Assembly: GCA_963580455.1 (NCBI GenBank)
Contig: OY756967.1
Location: forward strand, 15,546,022-15,610,021
DNA length: 64,000 nucleotides
Reading direction: 5' to 3'
From: Euonymus europaeus
Taxonomy: Eukaryota > Streptophyta > Magnoliopsida > Celastrales > Celastraceae
In this document: in pieces, positions 1 to 10,366 of the stretch
Position numbering within the stretch: position 1 is the first letter of the stretch
Layout: every line of letters starts with the position of its first letter
Notes under the pieces: model-generated
Database searches by the model: none
What the model was told of the DNA's origin: nothing
Seen by the model: only the letters and a program-made list of their open reading frames with translations
Program-made: the position numbers and the translations under genes

Positions 1-149
1 AGGCTCTAGAGATTACCTCTGATTTGTTCAGTTGTAGTAACCTTCAGGTAAGCTTCTGGTAGGCTCTAGAGGTTACCTCAAATCAGATCTAATTTTCAAT
101 AGCTTGTGTTTCATTGAAATTCTTTTTTTTTAATCTAGAACACAATTTT
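1..149 (+). repeat. Copia-associated repeat, copy 1
   Basis: This stretch has a second copy at about 20,790-20,970. Both contain the phrases 'aagcttctggtaggctc' and 'ggttacc' and a T-rich block before 'aatctaga/aatctgga'. The first part is itself a local duplication, because 'ggctctagagattacctc' and 'ggctctagaggttacctc' occur 60 bp apart. No coding potential is seen. It lies directly upstream of the copia pol remnant and is probably non-coding copia sequence. Confidence 0.6.
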
Positions 150-1328
150 AATAAGAGAAAAATTGGTTTGGATGAAACATTTGCTCTTGTTACTCATTTA
201 GAATCCATTCGCATTCTTTGGTCTATTGCAAGCTTACTTGGTTTTAAGTTGTTTGGGATGGATATGAAAAGTGCATTATTGAATGTATTGTTAAATGAAG
301 AAGTATCTGTTAAACGACCTCGAAGCTTTGAAGATCCAATTCATACATCACATATGTATAAGCTTAATCATGTCTTGTATGGTTCGAAAGAATCCCCTAG
401 GGCTTGGTATGAAACACTAACAAATTTTCTCTTGAGTACAAGATTTACAAAAGGAACAGTTGACAAGACATTCTCTATGAAGAATAATCACAAACATATT
501 TTGGTTGCTCAAATTTATGTCAATGACATCTTGTTTGGATCAACTTCTATTTCTTTGTCACAAGAGTTTGGTGAGTTAATGAAATATGAGTTTGAGATGT
601 GTATAATAGGTTAATTAACCTATTTTCTAGGATTTAAGGTGAAGCGATCCCAAAAAGGGATATTCATTTCTCAAACCAAGTATGCAAGTAACTTGGTGAC
701 GAAATTTGATGCAGTCTCAAGCAGAGCTACTTTAACAACTATGAGCTCGAGCACAAAGTTGAGCAAGGATACAATTGAAAAGTATGTGGATCAGACTTTA
801 TATAGAAGTATCATTGGAAGATTACTTTACTTAACTACAAGTAGTCCTGGTATTACTTTTAGTGTTTGTGTGTGTGTTAGGTACTAAAAGGATCCCAAGG
901 AATCTCACTTGGAGGCTATGAAAAGGATCTTGAAATGCATCAATGGTACCTTGGACTTTGGAATTGTCTATGCAAAAGAGACTAACACTTCTTTGGCAGG
1001 TTACTCTGATGCAGACTAGGCAGGCTATAGTGATGATTGAAAAAACACTTTTGGTGGATGTTTCTACATATGAACTAACATAGTAGCTTGGCATAGTAAG
1101 AAGCAAATGTCATATCTATTTCCACGGCTGAAATAAATGCTTATTGACTACAGATTGGTACAGGAAAGTATGACCATATTTTGTGATATTATGAGTGTCA
1201 TTAATATTTTTAGGAATCCTTTCCAACATTCTAGAACAAAGCATATTGACATTCATCATCATTTCATCCGAGACCTTGTTCAAAGCATTACCGTGAAACT
1301 TGAGGACATTGCTACCGAAAATCAATAG
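150..1328 (+). pseudogene. Ty1-copia pol remnant (reverse transcriptase and RNase H)
   Basis: One reading frame (frame of 114 and 639) runs through the whole stretch and carries the C-terminal half of a Ty1-copia polyprotein. The reverse transcriptase starts near residues GLDETF and continues with MDMKSALLN (usually MDVKSAFLN), LYGSKESPRAWYE and IYVNDILFGST. In the last motif the catalytic YVDD is altered to YVND. RNase H follows, with AGYSDAD, IVAWHSKKQ and SRTKHIDIHHHFIRD, and ends in ATENQ near 1,325. The frame is broken only by in-frame stops (at 612, 885, about 1,017, 1,038, 1,077, 1,134 and 1,326), with no obvious frameshift after 150. Gag, protease and integrase are absent. In a live element this protein copies RNA to DNA in cytoplasmic particles; this copy cannot. 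The copia assignment is secure; the lineage is not resolved. Confidence 0.93.
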
Positions 1329-1578
1329 ACAACGAGTTTAGTTCCTAGGAAAAGAATTAGAGGTGATTACAATATAATAAATTTCCATGTAGCTTGATGT
1401 AATATATGTGTGAGATATGTGATTTAATCCTTGATATATGACGGAAGCATTGATTGTTTGATGCTACCTTTGCATGTGTTTATTGTTCAATGGTTAATCT
1501 GTTCATGAAATTGAAAAGATGATTTTATTAGTAATATATTGTTTTTCACAAATCTCTTCTTGCGAAGTTTGATTGACA
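1329..1578 (+). repeat. Copia 3' region, left copy of a ~250-bp duplicated flank
   Basis: The sequence from 'gacaacga' through 'cctaggaaaagaattagagg' to 'cgaagtttgattgaca' recurs at 19,178-19,432 and, inverted, at 58,950-59,195. It is non-coding and lies just after the copia RNase H end. The left copy stops abruptly where element A's LTR begins. The right copy continues into more copia 3' sequence. The duplication is far too long to be a target-site duplication. Confidence 0.75.
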
Positions 1579-3872
1579 GAGTCGCCACCAATCGAATTAG
1601 AAGTGCGATTGGACACTTGAAGGAAAACCTGCAAACCAAAAACGAGGGTACGGGGGTCGATTGAGCGTGGGGAAGGTGTTAGGCACCCCACGACTCCTGT
1701 TTAAAATAGTTACTGAATTTTTAAATAATTGGCTATTTTCTGAAAACTTCTTGTTTGCAAGATTGGATCATTCGGAAGGACTAATGATTTGATATTTGGA
1801 TCATACCAACTTATGGCAGTGAAAATATTGGATTTTGAAAACACTAACTTGTGGTGTTGTATTTAAAGGCGTGACAACTTATGCTCTCAAAGAGAATCGA
1901 ATTTTGTGAACACCAACTTATGGTGTTGTGTTTAAATGTAATGATTGGATTGGAATTTTGAGGAGGTCAAATTTGGAATTCCAACTTATGGAATTGGAAT
2001 GAAAGCATTGGGTTTGAAAAGGATTTGGAAATACCAACTTATGATATTTATTTGTCTTAAAATAAAGTGACAATTGTAATATAATTTATGGTATTTTAAA
2101 AAAGAATTGAATATCAACCTATGGTATCTTATTTTAAAAGATGGAGACGGACGATATTTATGAAAAGTGGTAATTGAAAATACCAACTTATGGTATTTTA
2201 TTTGGAAAAACTATCAATTATGGTAGCAAATTATTTTTTATATAGCGAGACGGCTTGAATCAATTATTTTCGCATTGCGCCACTTTTATTAAAATAAAAT
2301 CTCGAAAAATAAGTAAATTAAAATTTGTAAATAATAAAATCATTAAATGCCTACATGCTTCTAACAACCTAAAATAACATGCACACATTTTTGTTCACTA
2401 TTTTATCTTCATTATTTACATATTACATGAACATGGGCCCAAAAACATCAAAAACAAAATTAAAAATAAAAACACCAAAATGACCTAAACTTCCTAATTA
2501 AAATTTAAACAATATCCAAAAGGCCCAAAAATTATATACAAAAACCTAAACATTATAAACAAGAGCCCAAACATAAAAACTCTAAACAATCCTTTAGAGA
2601 CCCAAACAAACATATAAAAAAAGGCCCAAATTAAAACTCATGACACTCAGACCCATCATGAAAACAAACAATTTTATATCACACAAACTAGCCCAATATA
2701 TGGCAATCAAATACCCATAACCACATTCAAACCCAAGCCCATTTTCCATCTTCTTCTTTTCCTCTTTCACGTGACCTTCTAGAGGTCTCCCTAATGGCAA
2801 TCCCCAACTCCAATGGCGACAGTCTCCGGCAGTTGCATCCTCCAAAGGCCACCGGCCACAAACAAGTTTTTTCCTCGTCTTCTGTCTTCCATTTTGGCAA
2901 CGGCGTCTCGAGCCAGCTTTGTCTCCCTACTGGAGCAACGATATGCTTCGATTGAGTCAGGCTAGGGTTCCCGGTCCATGGCTCATAAAGCTTTAATGAA
3001 GATTCGAGATTTTTGAGCTCCTGCTTCTCATGCTTGGCGAACTGCTTGGACTCCTTGTAGTGTGTGAGGCCAAAGATGTCAGCGATGGTAGGAAGCGGGG
3101 CAGAGAGCAGCACAAAAGAGAGTGCAAGAGCAACACAAAATGCCCAGGGTGGGTTTGATGTGGAGGTTTTTTCCAGGAGATTGAGTGACTAAGCAGAGGA
3201 TTCTGGAGGTGGTGGGTCTGGTTCAGGTTGAGAGAGATGAAGAGAAGGGATCTTCCCCTCCCTTCATGTGTTTCCAGTGAGAGATGAAGTGGAATGGGTG
3301 TTTTAGGTTTTTGGTGTTGACTGGGTTGTTCGTCCAAATGAGGTCTCCTTGGAGATCAATTTTCGGATGCCCCTCTGGCGTGTTGTAGTTTATGATGACT
3401 TTTTTGTCCAAATAGAGGAAAATCGGGTAGGTGATAATTGGGGTTCTGGTGGGTGGTTTGGTGGTGGCTTGGTGATGATGAAAAAAGAGAAGCCCCTGAG
3501 TGATTCTGAGATGACAGTTTTATGAGGAGGATGATTTTCCTTTTTAGAGGTTGTGGTGGTTTTTCCCCTTTTTTTGTCCAAATGCGGTCCGGTTATAATG
3601 TTGAGTTGTGTGCCATGGTTTTTATGGTAGTTGCAGGTGATGGTTATGGTGAGGCAAAGTGTAATGGCTGAGCCAATGAGTCGTGACATAGGCATGAGTG
3701 GGTAGTAATGGGCATGAGTTGGATTTTAGACATTTGGGCTTAGGTAGGTATTTGGACTTGGGGTTTGCTATAATGGGCTTTAGGCTTTCCTTTTTTGTTT
3801 TTTTTGTTTAATTAACAATCAATTAAAAAAATAAAAAATAACACTCTACCCGGACAAAAATGGGTTACTACA
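1579..3872 (-). repeat. 3' LTR of element A
   Basis: It aligns with 16,762-19,152 and, inverted, with 59,219-61,007. Shared blocks include 'gtcgccaccaatcgaatt' near the outer end, 'ggtgttaggcaccc', an AT-rich middle, and the terminus 'ctacccggacaaaaa...actaca'. The outer ~27 bp (TGTAGCAACC onward in the right copy) are missing. Long minus-strand ORFs inside (2,594-3,695) are Ser/Pro/His-rich, shift frame between copies and match no family I know, so I do not call them genes. Confidence 0.8.
1794..2226. repeat. Cluster of short palindromes in the element A LTR
   Basis: About eight units of the form stem-ACTTA-stem are spaced 40-90 bp apart. Examples are AACACCA...TGGTGTT (1,909-1,927), AATTCCA...TGGAATT (1,977-1,995) and AATACCA...TGGTATT (2,179-2,197). 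The stem sequence differs from unit to unit while pairing is kept. A parallel set lies at about 17,000-17,510. Function unknown. Confidence 0.75.
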
Positions 3873-3885
3873 TCTGGCCCCCTTT
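3873..3885 (-). other. Polypurine tract of element A
   Basis: On the minus strand AAAGGGGGCCAGA directly precedes the LTR start TGTAGTAACCC. The matching site in element B is 39,949-39,961. It would prime plus-strand DNA synthesis and sets the element's orientation. Confidence 0.6.
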
Positions 3886-3949
3886 GTGTGACTTTACATA
3901 GTAATGACGCACAAAGGAGTAGTAAACCAATTTTTGGCCGAATTTCAAG

Positions 3950-4655
3950 AAAATGCACGAGGTCTTTACAACCATTCTCTGCTTGGCTGAAATCTTTTTT
4001 TCTTATTTTTTGTAAAAGTGCACGGGATCACTACAGCCATTCCTAGGTTGGCTGAAATTTTTGAAAAATAAATTGCTCGGGATCATTGGGGCCATCTCCG
4101 GCTTGGCCAAACATGAAAAGTAAATTGCACTAGATCAGTACAGCCATTCCCGGCTTGGCTGAAAAAATTGCACAAAATCATTGGGGCCATCTCCAGCTTG
4201 CCCAAACATGAAAAGGAAGTTGCACGGGATCACTACAGCCATTCCCGGTTTGGCTAAATAAATTGCACGGGATCATTGGGGTCATCTCCGACTTGGGAAA
4301 ACATGAAAAGTAAATTGCACGGGATCACTACAGCCATTCCTAGCTTGTTTGAATAAATTGTACGAGATCATTGGGGCCATTTTCGACTTGGCCAAACATG
4401 AAAGGTAAATTTCACGGGATCACTATAACCATTCCTGGCTTGGATAAAATTTTTGAAAAATAAATTGCTCGGGATCATTGGGGCCATCTCCAGCTTGGCC
4501 AAACATGAAAAGTAAATTGCATGGGATCCCTACAGTCATTCCCAGCTTGGCTGAAATAAAATGCTCTGGATCATTGGGGCCATCTCCTACTTGGCGAATC
4601 ATCAAAGTAAATTGCACGGGATCACTACAGCTATTCCCAGCTTGGCTGAAAATTT
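3950..4655. repeat. Tandem array with alternating monomers (3' UTR of element A)
   Basis: Thirteen monomers of about 43-59 bp alternate between type alpha (GATCACTACAGCCATTCC then CGGCTTGGCTGAA) and type beta (GATCATTGGGGCCATCTC then CGGCTTGGCCAAACATGAAA). Monomer starts fall near 4,017, 4,076, 4,128, 4,171, 4,219, 4,264, 4,317, 4,361, 4,412, 4,466, 4,518, 4,562 and 4,613, so the dimer period is about 95-110 bp. A related monomeric array is in element B at 40,020-40,545. The array is non-coding and sits beside the PPT. Confidence 0.85.
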
Positions 4656-4767
4656 AATTGAAAAGATTTAGGAAATTTTTGCAAATGATTTTCATGCCTT
4701 TTATGATCTCTTGCTGATAGAAAAATGATGTAGTTCACTCAACCAGGACAACAACCCCAGTAAAAAA
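4656..4767. other. Element A internal sequence, nothing recognised
   Basis: About 110 bp between the tandem array and the truncated chromovirus LTR. No ORF or motif was seen. Confidence 0.5.
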
Positions 4768-6925
4768 TCCGACAGCATCTCCCTGTATATCGGGGAATGC
4801 CTACCTGTAACGAAACGTAGCAACAATCACAACAATCACATTATAACCTAGTAGGGCCTCTAGCCATCTATCAGCATATAAATTCCAACCTAGTAGGGCC
4901 TCAGGCCATCTAGCAGCATGCACAAATTGATTCTCACGTGAGTATCACATTTCACATAATAGAAACAATCATAAACATCATTTAACATGACTCAGAGTCC
5001 ACCCCCGATTCAGAAGGTACAATCACATAAATTACCTTCTAACCGTACCAAAACATACCCACCGGTGCCAACAATTGATAATCATGTATTATCTCATACA
5101 ACAAGCGTGGAAATAAACAAAGTGCAACACACTCATTATTCCTAAATCCTAACCCTCCTCCAAGTGCCATCCATACCACAACTCCGTCTCTACTGATCCG
5201 CAACACCGGCACTAGTACCAGTCTCACCTGTAGAAAGGACAGAAAATAAAAGGGTGAGCTAGAAGCTTAGTAGGGTAAAAGAGCAAACAATCATTATAGG
5301 CAGAATCCAATATGAAGGCAATGCAACAATATGAAAACTCAAATGCTCATGTCACATAACACAACAATAACACTCGAGTGACCTCTCTGGGGAAAACCAA
5401 TCATAGTCCTATAATTCCAACTATGAATCATCAAACAACAATCAAGAATATGATCATCCCAATCATGTCTTGATCACAACATCGGACACTCATCCTGGTT
5501 CTCCCAACCATCAATGGATGCTGACTCATCACCTTTCCTCGTTCAATCCTGGTTCTCCCAACCATCAATGGATGAACCATACCATTCCCAGAAAGTTACC
5601 CGGTTGTGTGAGTCCCATAACACCCACACCTCAAGTGTGTTGCCTCACATGAAGTCATTTGGTTGATGCCAAGCCCAACACCCAACCATCCTCCCATGTG
5701 ACGTTCAAGTAGTTCCTAGGGTATACCCGAGTCCATACTCGAGCATCCCATGCAAGCTCTAATGCATTCATGCTTCATGCCATCAATTAATATATATATA
5801 CTCAACCTATATTTAAAGCTACTCATGATGCATGAATGATCAACCACGCTCAATAAGTGATTGAACACGAACAAGGGTTAATGCAATCTACATTTCAAGA
5901 GAAAATAAGAATAAATCCTAAGTTCGTTCTTCCTTAGAATCAATAAGGCAAGAACACAAATCCGGTGACCAATGAGGAAATAAACCACAATTTAGAGAGC
6001 AAAAGAACGATATGAAAGTGAATTGGTCAAGAAATCCCCTACCTCGATTAAGCACCACTTACAATAACAAATTCCCAAAGTAAGGATTTTGCCCTCTTTC
6101 ACCCACCTATCGATTCAAGCATTCCGCACCCATAATATCGTATTAACAACACTAATTAACAATAATAACATGAAATCAAACACTAATTAAGAGAACTTAC
6201 TTTCTCTCTCTAGGATTTTCTCGAAAATCTTCCAACTTCTCCAAATTCGAAACCTAGCCTAAACCAACGATTCAAACTAGTAAAACAATCATAAATAACA
6301 CTAGAATCAACATAACTAAGCCCTACATTCCATCTATTAAAAAATCAAACAAATCTAGGAAAAAACCCTAGAATTCCAAAACTATGAAAACTCACCTCAA
6401 ACCTTCAAATCCTCATTGATTCCTACTTGATTCTTGATTTGTTTTATGAATCCATGGAAAACCAAGCAAAAACCTCAAAAAATCTCCTTCTCTCTCTAAG
6501 TTTCTCTCTCTCTCTCTCTCTCTCACTTCTCGGCTTCCTCTGAGGTTATGTCGCAAATGGCCATTTCTGGTCTTTTAGAAACTGAAATCCCGACAACCGT
6601 CCGGACGGTTCATACCTGGAAAACTTTCCTGGCCCAGTTTCTTCATTAAGTGTTCGGACGGCTCCCTAGGGCATCTAGACACCCTTTTTTTCTTCCAAAT
6701 TTTCCATAAATTTCATATCCGTCTTGGTCTAAGCTTCGATTCAATATATTATGGGCCCAAAACATATATGTGTGCCAAACGTTAGGGCCCATTTAGTGAC
6801 CTTGCTCAAAAATGATTCTTTACGATCCTACACCACACGGGTGGTCCGTAACGTCTCCAAATTTATTTCCAATAACTTAATACTCAACATTTAACTAAGC
6901 TTAACATTTTTGGGCCAGGGTTTCA
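4768..6925 (-). repeat. Chromovirus-type LTR 'a', truncated at its 3' end
   Basis: It is collinear with the LTRs of G1 and G2 in reverse orientation. Shared marks are 'aaaaaatccgacagcatctc', 'cctagtagggcctcaggcc', 'actgatccgcaacac', the run 'ccgagtccatac', a CT microsatellite (about 6,498-6,524) and the inner end TGAAACCCTGGCCC (minus). About 130 bp of its 3' end are missing. No internal region of its own is attached, so it is a truncated solo LTR or a deletion remnant inside element A. U3 contains the perfect palindrome AACCGTCCGGACGGTT at 6,595-6,610. Confidence 0.75.
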
Positions 6926-7074
6926 AAAATCAGGTTCAGGGGATGAAACAAATATCTAATCTGTGCTAAGCCTGCAATGATACATGAAGGATTGACAGTA
7001 TGGATCAATGATGCATGCAATGATCTGTTTTAATGAACAGTGAATGCTTCATGAATAAATGCCTTGTCAAGATT
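6548..7074. repeat. 527-bp flanking duplication, left copy
   Basis: It begins 'atgtcgcaaatggcc', contains the U3 end of LTR 'a' and 149 bp of element A internal sequence, and ends 'gtcaagatt'. It is nearly identical to 12,513-13,038 on the far side of G2. The right copy continues into element A ('ttgctttttggtg'), whereas the left copy stops at the G2 LTR. Confidence 0.9.
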
Positions 7075-8890
7075 TGTAACGCCCCAATTTCGGGAACATT
7101 ACATGGTGCTCAGCGCACCATCCTAGGTTATCAATGTGATTCATAACACGAGGATTTAACTCTAGTTCGTCTAACTAAGTTAAATCTTCCAACAAAAAAT
7201 CCGGCAGCATCTCCCCGTAACTCAGGTAATGCCCACCTGATTAAACGCAGCATAACAGCATGCAAATTCACAACCTATGGCCTCATGCCATCTAGCAGCA
7301 TGCACAAACTGAATTCATGATTCATACATCACAATGATTCCACACAACCAATAAATAGGACAAAATGTCCACACCCGGTTCAGAAGTCCCACATCAATGG
7401 AATATCCTTCTAACCGTCCATAATCCACACCTTACGGTGTCACTCAGTCAAGATATCACACAGGGAATCATTTCATACAAATATTTCAACAAAAAGGTTT
7501 AAGACTCTAATCCCAAACCTACACCCTCTCCAAGAGCCATCCATGCCACAACGTCGTCTCTACTGATCCGCACCTCTAGCACTAGTACCAGTCTCACCTA
7601 TAGGGAGGAAGAAAAATAAAGGGTGAGCTAGAAGCTCAGTAGGGGTAAAGAGTAAAACAAACGACATGGCGGTTATTAAAGAAAAGATAATGCATCAAAA
7701 TGTTCTCTTCTATGCACATGTCACATAACACAACCATTAGTCCGGGTATTCCCTTCGATGTAAAACACATTCATCAATCCACTAGTCTTCAACTATGAAT
7801 TGACCAAACCTCAAATGCACTACATGGTTCCCAACCATCATGAATGAGAGAGCGCAATCATCATTCACATTACACCCGCGAAGGTTCTACCCGGTTGTGT
7901 GAACCCCGTCACACCCACACCTTAAGTGTGTTGCCTCACATGCAGTCATATGATCCGTGCCCATGCCTTGACACGCAACCATCCTCCCATGTGACTTTCA
8001 AGTAACCTATGGTATCCCGAGTCCATACCTGAGCATCCCGTGCAAGCTCTAATGCATTCATGCTCGTGCCATGCCAAATACACATATATATCAACCTATA
8101 TATATACAACTACTAATGATGCATGACAAGATTCAAAACTTGCTCAATGGATGATTGAATATGTAATTGGGCAATGCAATCTACATTTAGAAGAATATAT
8201 AAATAAACCCTAGGTTCGTTCTTCCTTAGGCACGATAAGGCAAGAACACAAACAAAGAGACCAATGAGAATTTGAACCAAAATTTTAGAATCAACGAACA
8301 ATACTGAAGTAAGAAAGGGTCAAGAAATCCCCTACCTCAAGTTGAGCACAACACACAATTCCCAATTCCAAGAATTAGGGTTTAAATCCCCCTTTCACCA
8401 ACCTAACCATATTTCATCATTCCAATCCATATATACATGTTAATAACACACATTTATCATAACAATAACAATTCCAATACAAAATCCAAGAGAGAATAAA
8501 CTTCTCTCTCTAGAATTCCCAAATTCCTCCAAATTTGTCCAATAATCGAACTCAACCTAAACCAAGGATTGAAACCTATGAAACAACCTTAAATTACCCT
8601 AAGAACAACATATGTAAACCCTACAATAAAACTCTAAAAGAATCCAAGTAGATCTACGAAAATCCTTAAGTTCCAAAACCATAGAAAACTCACCTTAAAT
8701 TTCCAAATCTCCTTTGATTCTTCCTTGAATGTTGTTAATGACCCACAATCCACTCCAAATCAAGCTTGATCTTGCCCAAATCACCTTATCTCTCTCCTTA
8801 CCTCTCTCTTTCTCTCTCTACACGGAAAGAACCAGAAAAATGAAGAAGAACAAGCATTTTCGCGTTATAAGATTGCTGGGTCGGGTGCTG
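7075..8890 (-). repeat. 3' LTR of G2, 5'-truncated
   Basis: It starts at 'tgtaacgccccaatttcgg', the LTR terminus read from the other strand, and parallels 10,367-12,260 throughout. It ends at '...cgggtgctg', where gag-derived 'cctagagccaccgcgcc' begins, so the U3 start is missing. Confidence 0.88.
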
Positions 8891-10195
8891 CCTAGAGCCA
8901 CCGCGCCCCCTCCCCGCAGATGGAATGGTAGATAGGAGAGATGGAACCGATGCTGAAGCTGGTAATCCAGGCGCAGTAGACTGCTGTGCTTCCTTACTAC
9001 TCTATCGACACTCACTTTTCTTGTGGCCAATCTTGCCACACCCAAAGCACTTGATCCCAGTAGATCTGCACTGATTCTGCTTGTGCCCCCCCTTCCCACA
9101 CCTGAAACAAGTCATCTTGCCCCCTTGTGCCCTAGGACCCTTGCCCTGATCCCCTTTTTGTGAGTAGGAATCGGTCCTCTAACGCTTGTTACTACTTCCG
9201 CCACCACCACTATTACCCCCGGAAGTTTGTACACTCTGCTGAGCTTCTTCCTTCTCACTTTGCTCAAACTCTAATGCCATCTCCACCGTCTCGGCATACC
9301 TCTTAACCCTGGTAGCCAACACCATCCAACCAAGGCTCGGAAGTAGCCCACTATGATATCTCATAGCCTTACTCTCATCTGTCGGGGTGAACTGCTTCCC
9401 AAATCGATAGAGCATCTCAAACTGTTTGGTGTACTATGCCACCGTCATCTCCCGTGTCTGTATCAGCTCTAGGAACTTCTTGGCCCTCTCCATCTGAAAA
9501 GGCCTCGGAACAAACTTCTGCATGAACAAGTCTTCAAATGATGCCCATGAGAGGTCATTCTTCCCTTCATCAAGTGCACTCCACCATTCATGTGCTGACC
9601 CACTCAGATAGAAGTAGACCAGCCTCACTCTTCTACTGTCGGGTATCTCCAACGTATCTAATCTAGCACTCATTTGCTTCAGCCATTCTTCAGCCTCTGT
9701 CCCCTCTCCATCTCCGGAGAACGTGGGAGGAGTAGTTCTCCTCAACTGATCAACCTCATAGATACCTCTACTCGGCCTCGGATTTGCCTCCACCTCAGCA
9801 CCCGCTCCTACTGTAGGAGGAGGTGTGGGTGTAAGCTCCTCTGTGTGAACCTCTGCAGCTCTAACCACTTGTGACTGAACCACTTGAACCAGGTTCATCA
9901 CAATTCCCATGAGTTCCTGTAAAGTCATCGGTGGTACCGCTGCGGTATTATTGGCAGTCACTGTAACTTCCTCAGTCCCCACTACCTGTCCTAGTGGAAC
10001 CTCTGGGGTCCTCTTTCTAGCCTCCTGAGGTACAGATTCCTTGGTACTCGTTGCACGCCTAGGAGCGCGCATCGCACCAACACTACGTCTCCTACCCCGA
10101 CCTCTCCGGGTAGTAGCACGTCCACCCCCACCCCCACCCCTAGGTGTCTCATCAGTAGGCGTAGACCTCACAGTCCTACGAGTATTCATCTGCAT
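8891..10195 (-). pseudogene. Chromovirus gag (G2), with nucleocapsid zinc knuckles
   Basis: Gag forms the particle that packages retrotransposon RNA. The start codon at 10,195 gives MQMNTRRTVRSTPTDETP, an Arg/Gly-rich stretch and then the capsid region. Recognisable retrotransposon-gag motifs are EEWLKQMSARLDTL and SGSAHEWWSAL, followed by FVPRPFQMERAKKFLEL. Two CCHC knuckles follow near 9,115-9,015 (CFRCGK..GHKQNQC and [14 protein letters not shown]). One frame holds throughout. Stops occur after MTVA (about 9,432), after SNKR (about 9,179) and directly after the second knuckle; the last is shared with G1. The frame then reads to [11 protein letters not shown] and ends at the LTR fusion at 8,890. 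It aligns almost residue for residue with the G1 gag at 25,909. Confidence 0.92.
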
Positions 10196-10345
10196 GGCAC
10201 ACAGATAATACTATCAACAAATAACTCAATTGAGGATTTACAAGGGAAAGAAAAACATATCGGATCAGTAGAGCTCGTGGCATGGCTTGGAGACAAAACT
10301 AACATACCCCCTCAAATCCCAGACCCATACCTAGGTCTTTAACCG
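10196..10345 (-). other. G2 5' leader
   Basis: Untranslated leader between primer site and gag, matching 25,758-25,908 of G1. No ORF. Confidence 0.6.
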
Positions 10346-10363
10346 AACCTCCCTCTGATACCA
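10346..10363 (-). other. Primer-binding site of G2 (initiator tRNA-Met)
   Basis: The minus strand reads TGGTATCAGAGGGAGGTT, three bases after the LTR end. It is complementary to the 3' end of plant initiator tRNA-Met, with small mismatches. Confidence 0.88.
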
Positions 10364-10366
10364 AAT

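Noticed and set aside
3950..4655. CRISPR-like array of regularly spaced repeats
   Set aside because: The repeats are diverged tandem monomers without unique spacers, in a plant retrotransposon.
5470..5652. Small plus-strand ORF with repeated PGSPNHQWM
   Set aside because: It comes from a short tandem duplication within LTR 'a' and is antisense to that LTR; not a gene.
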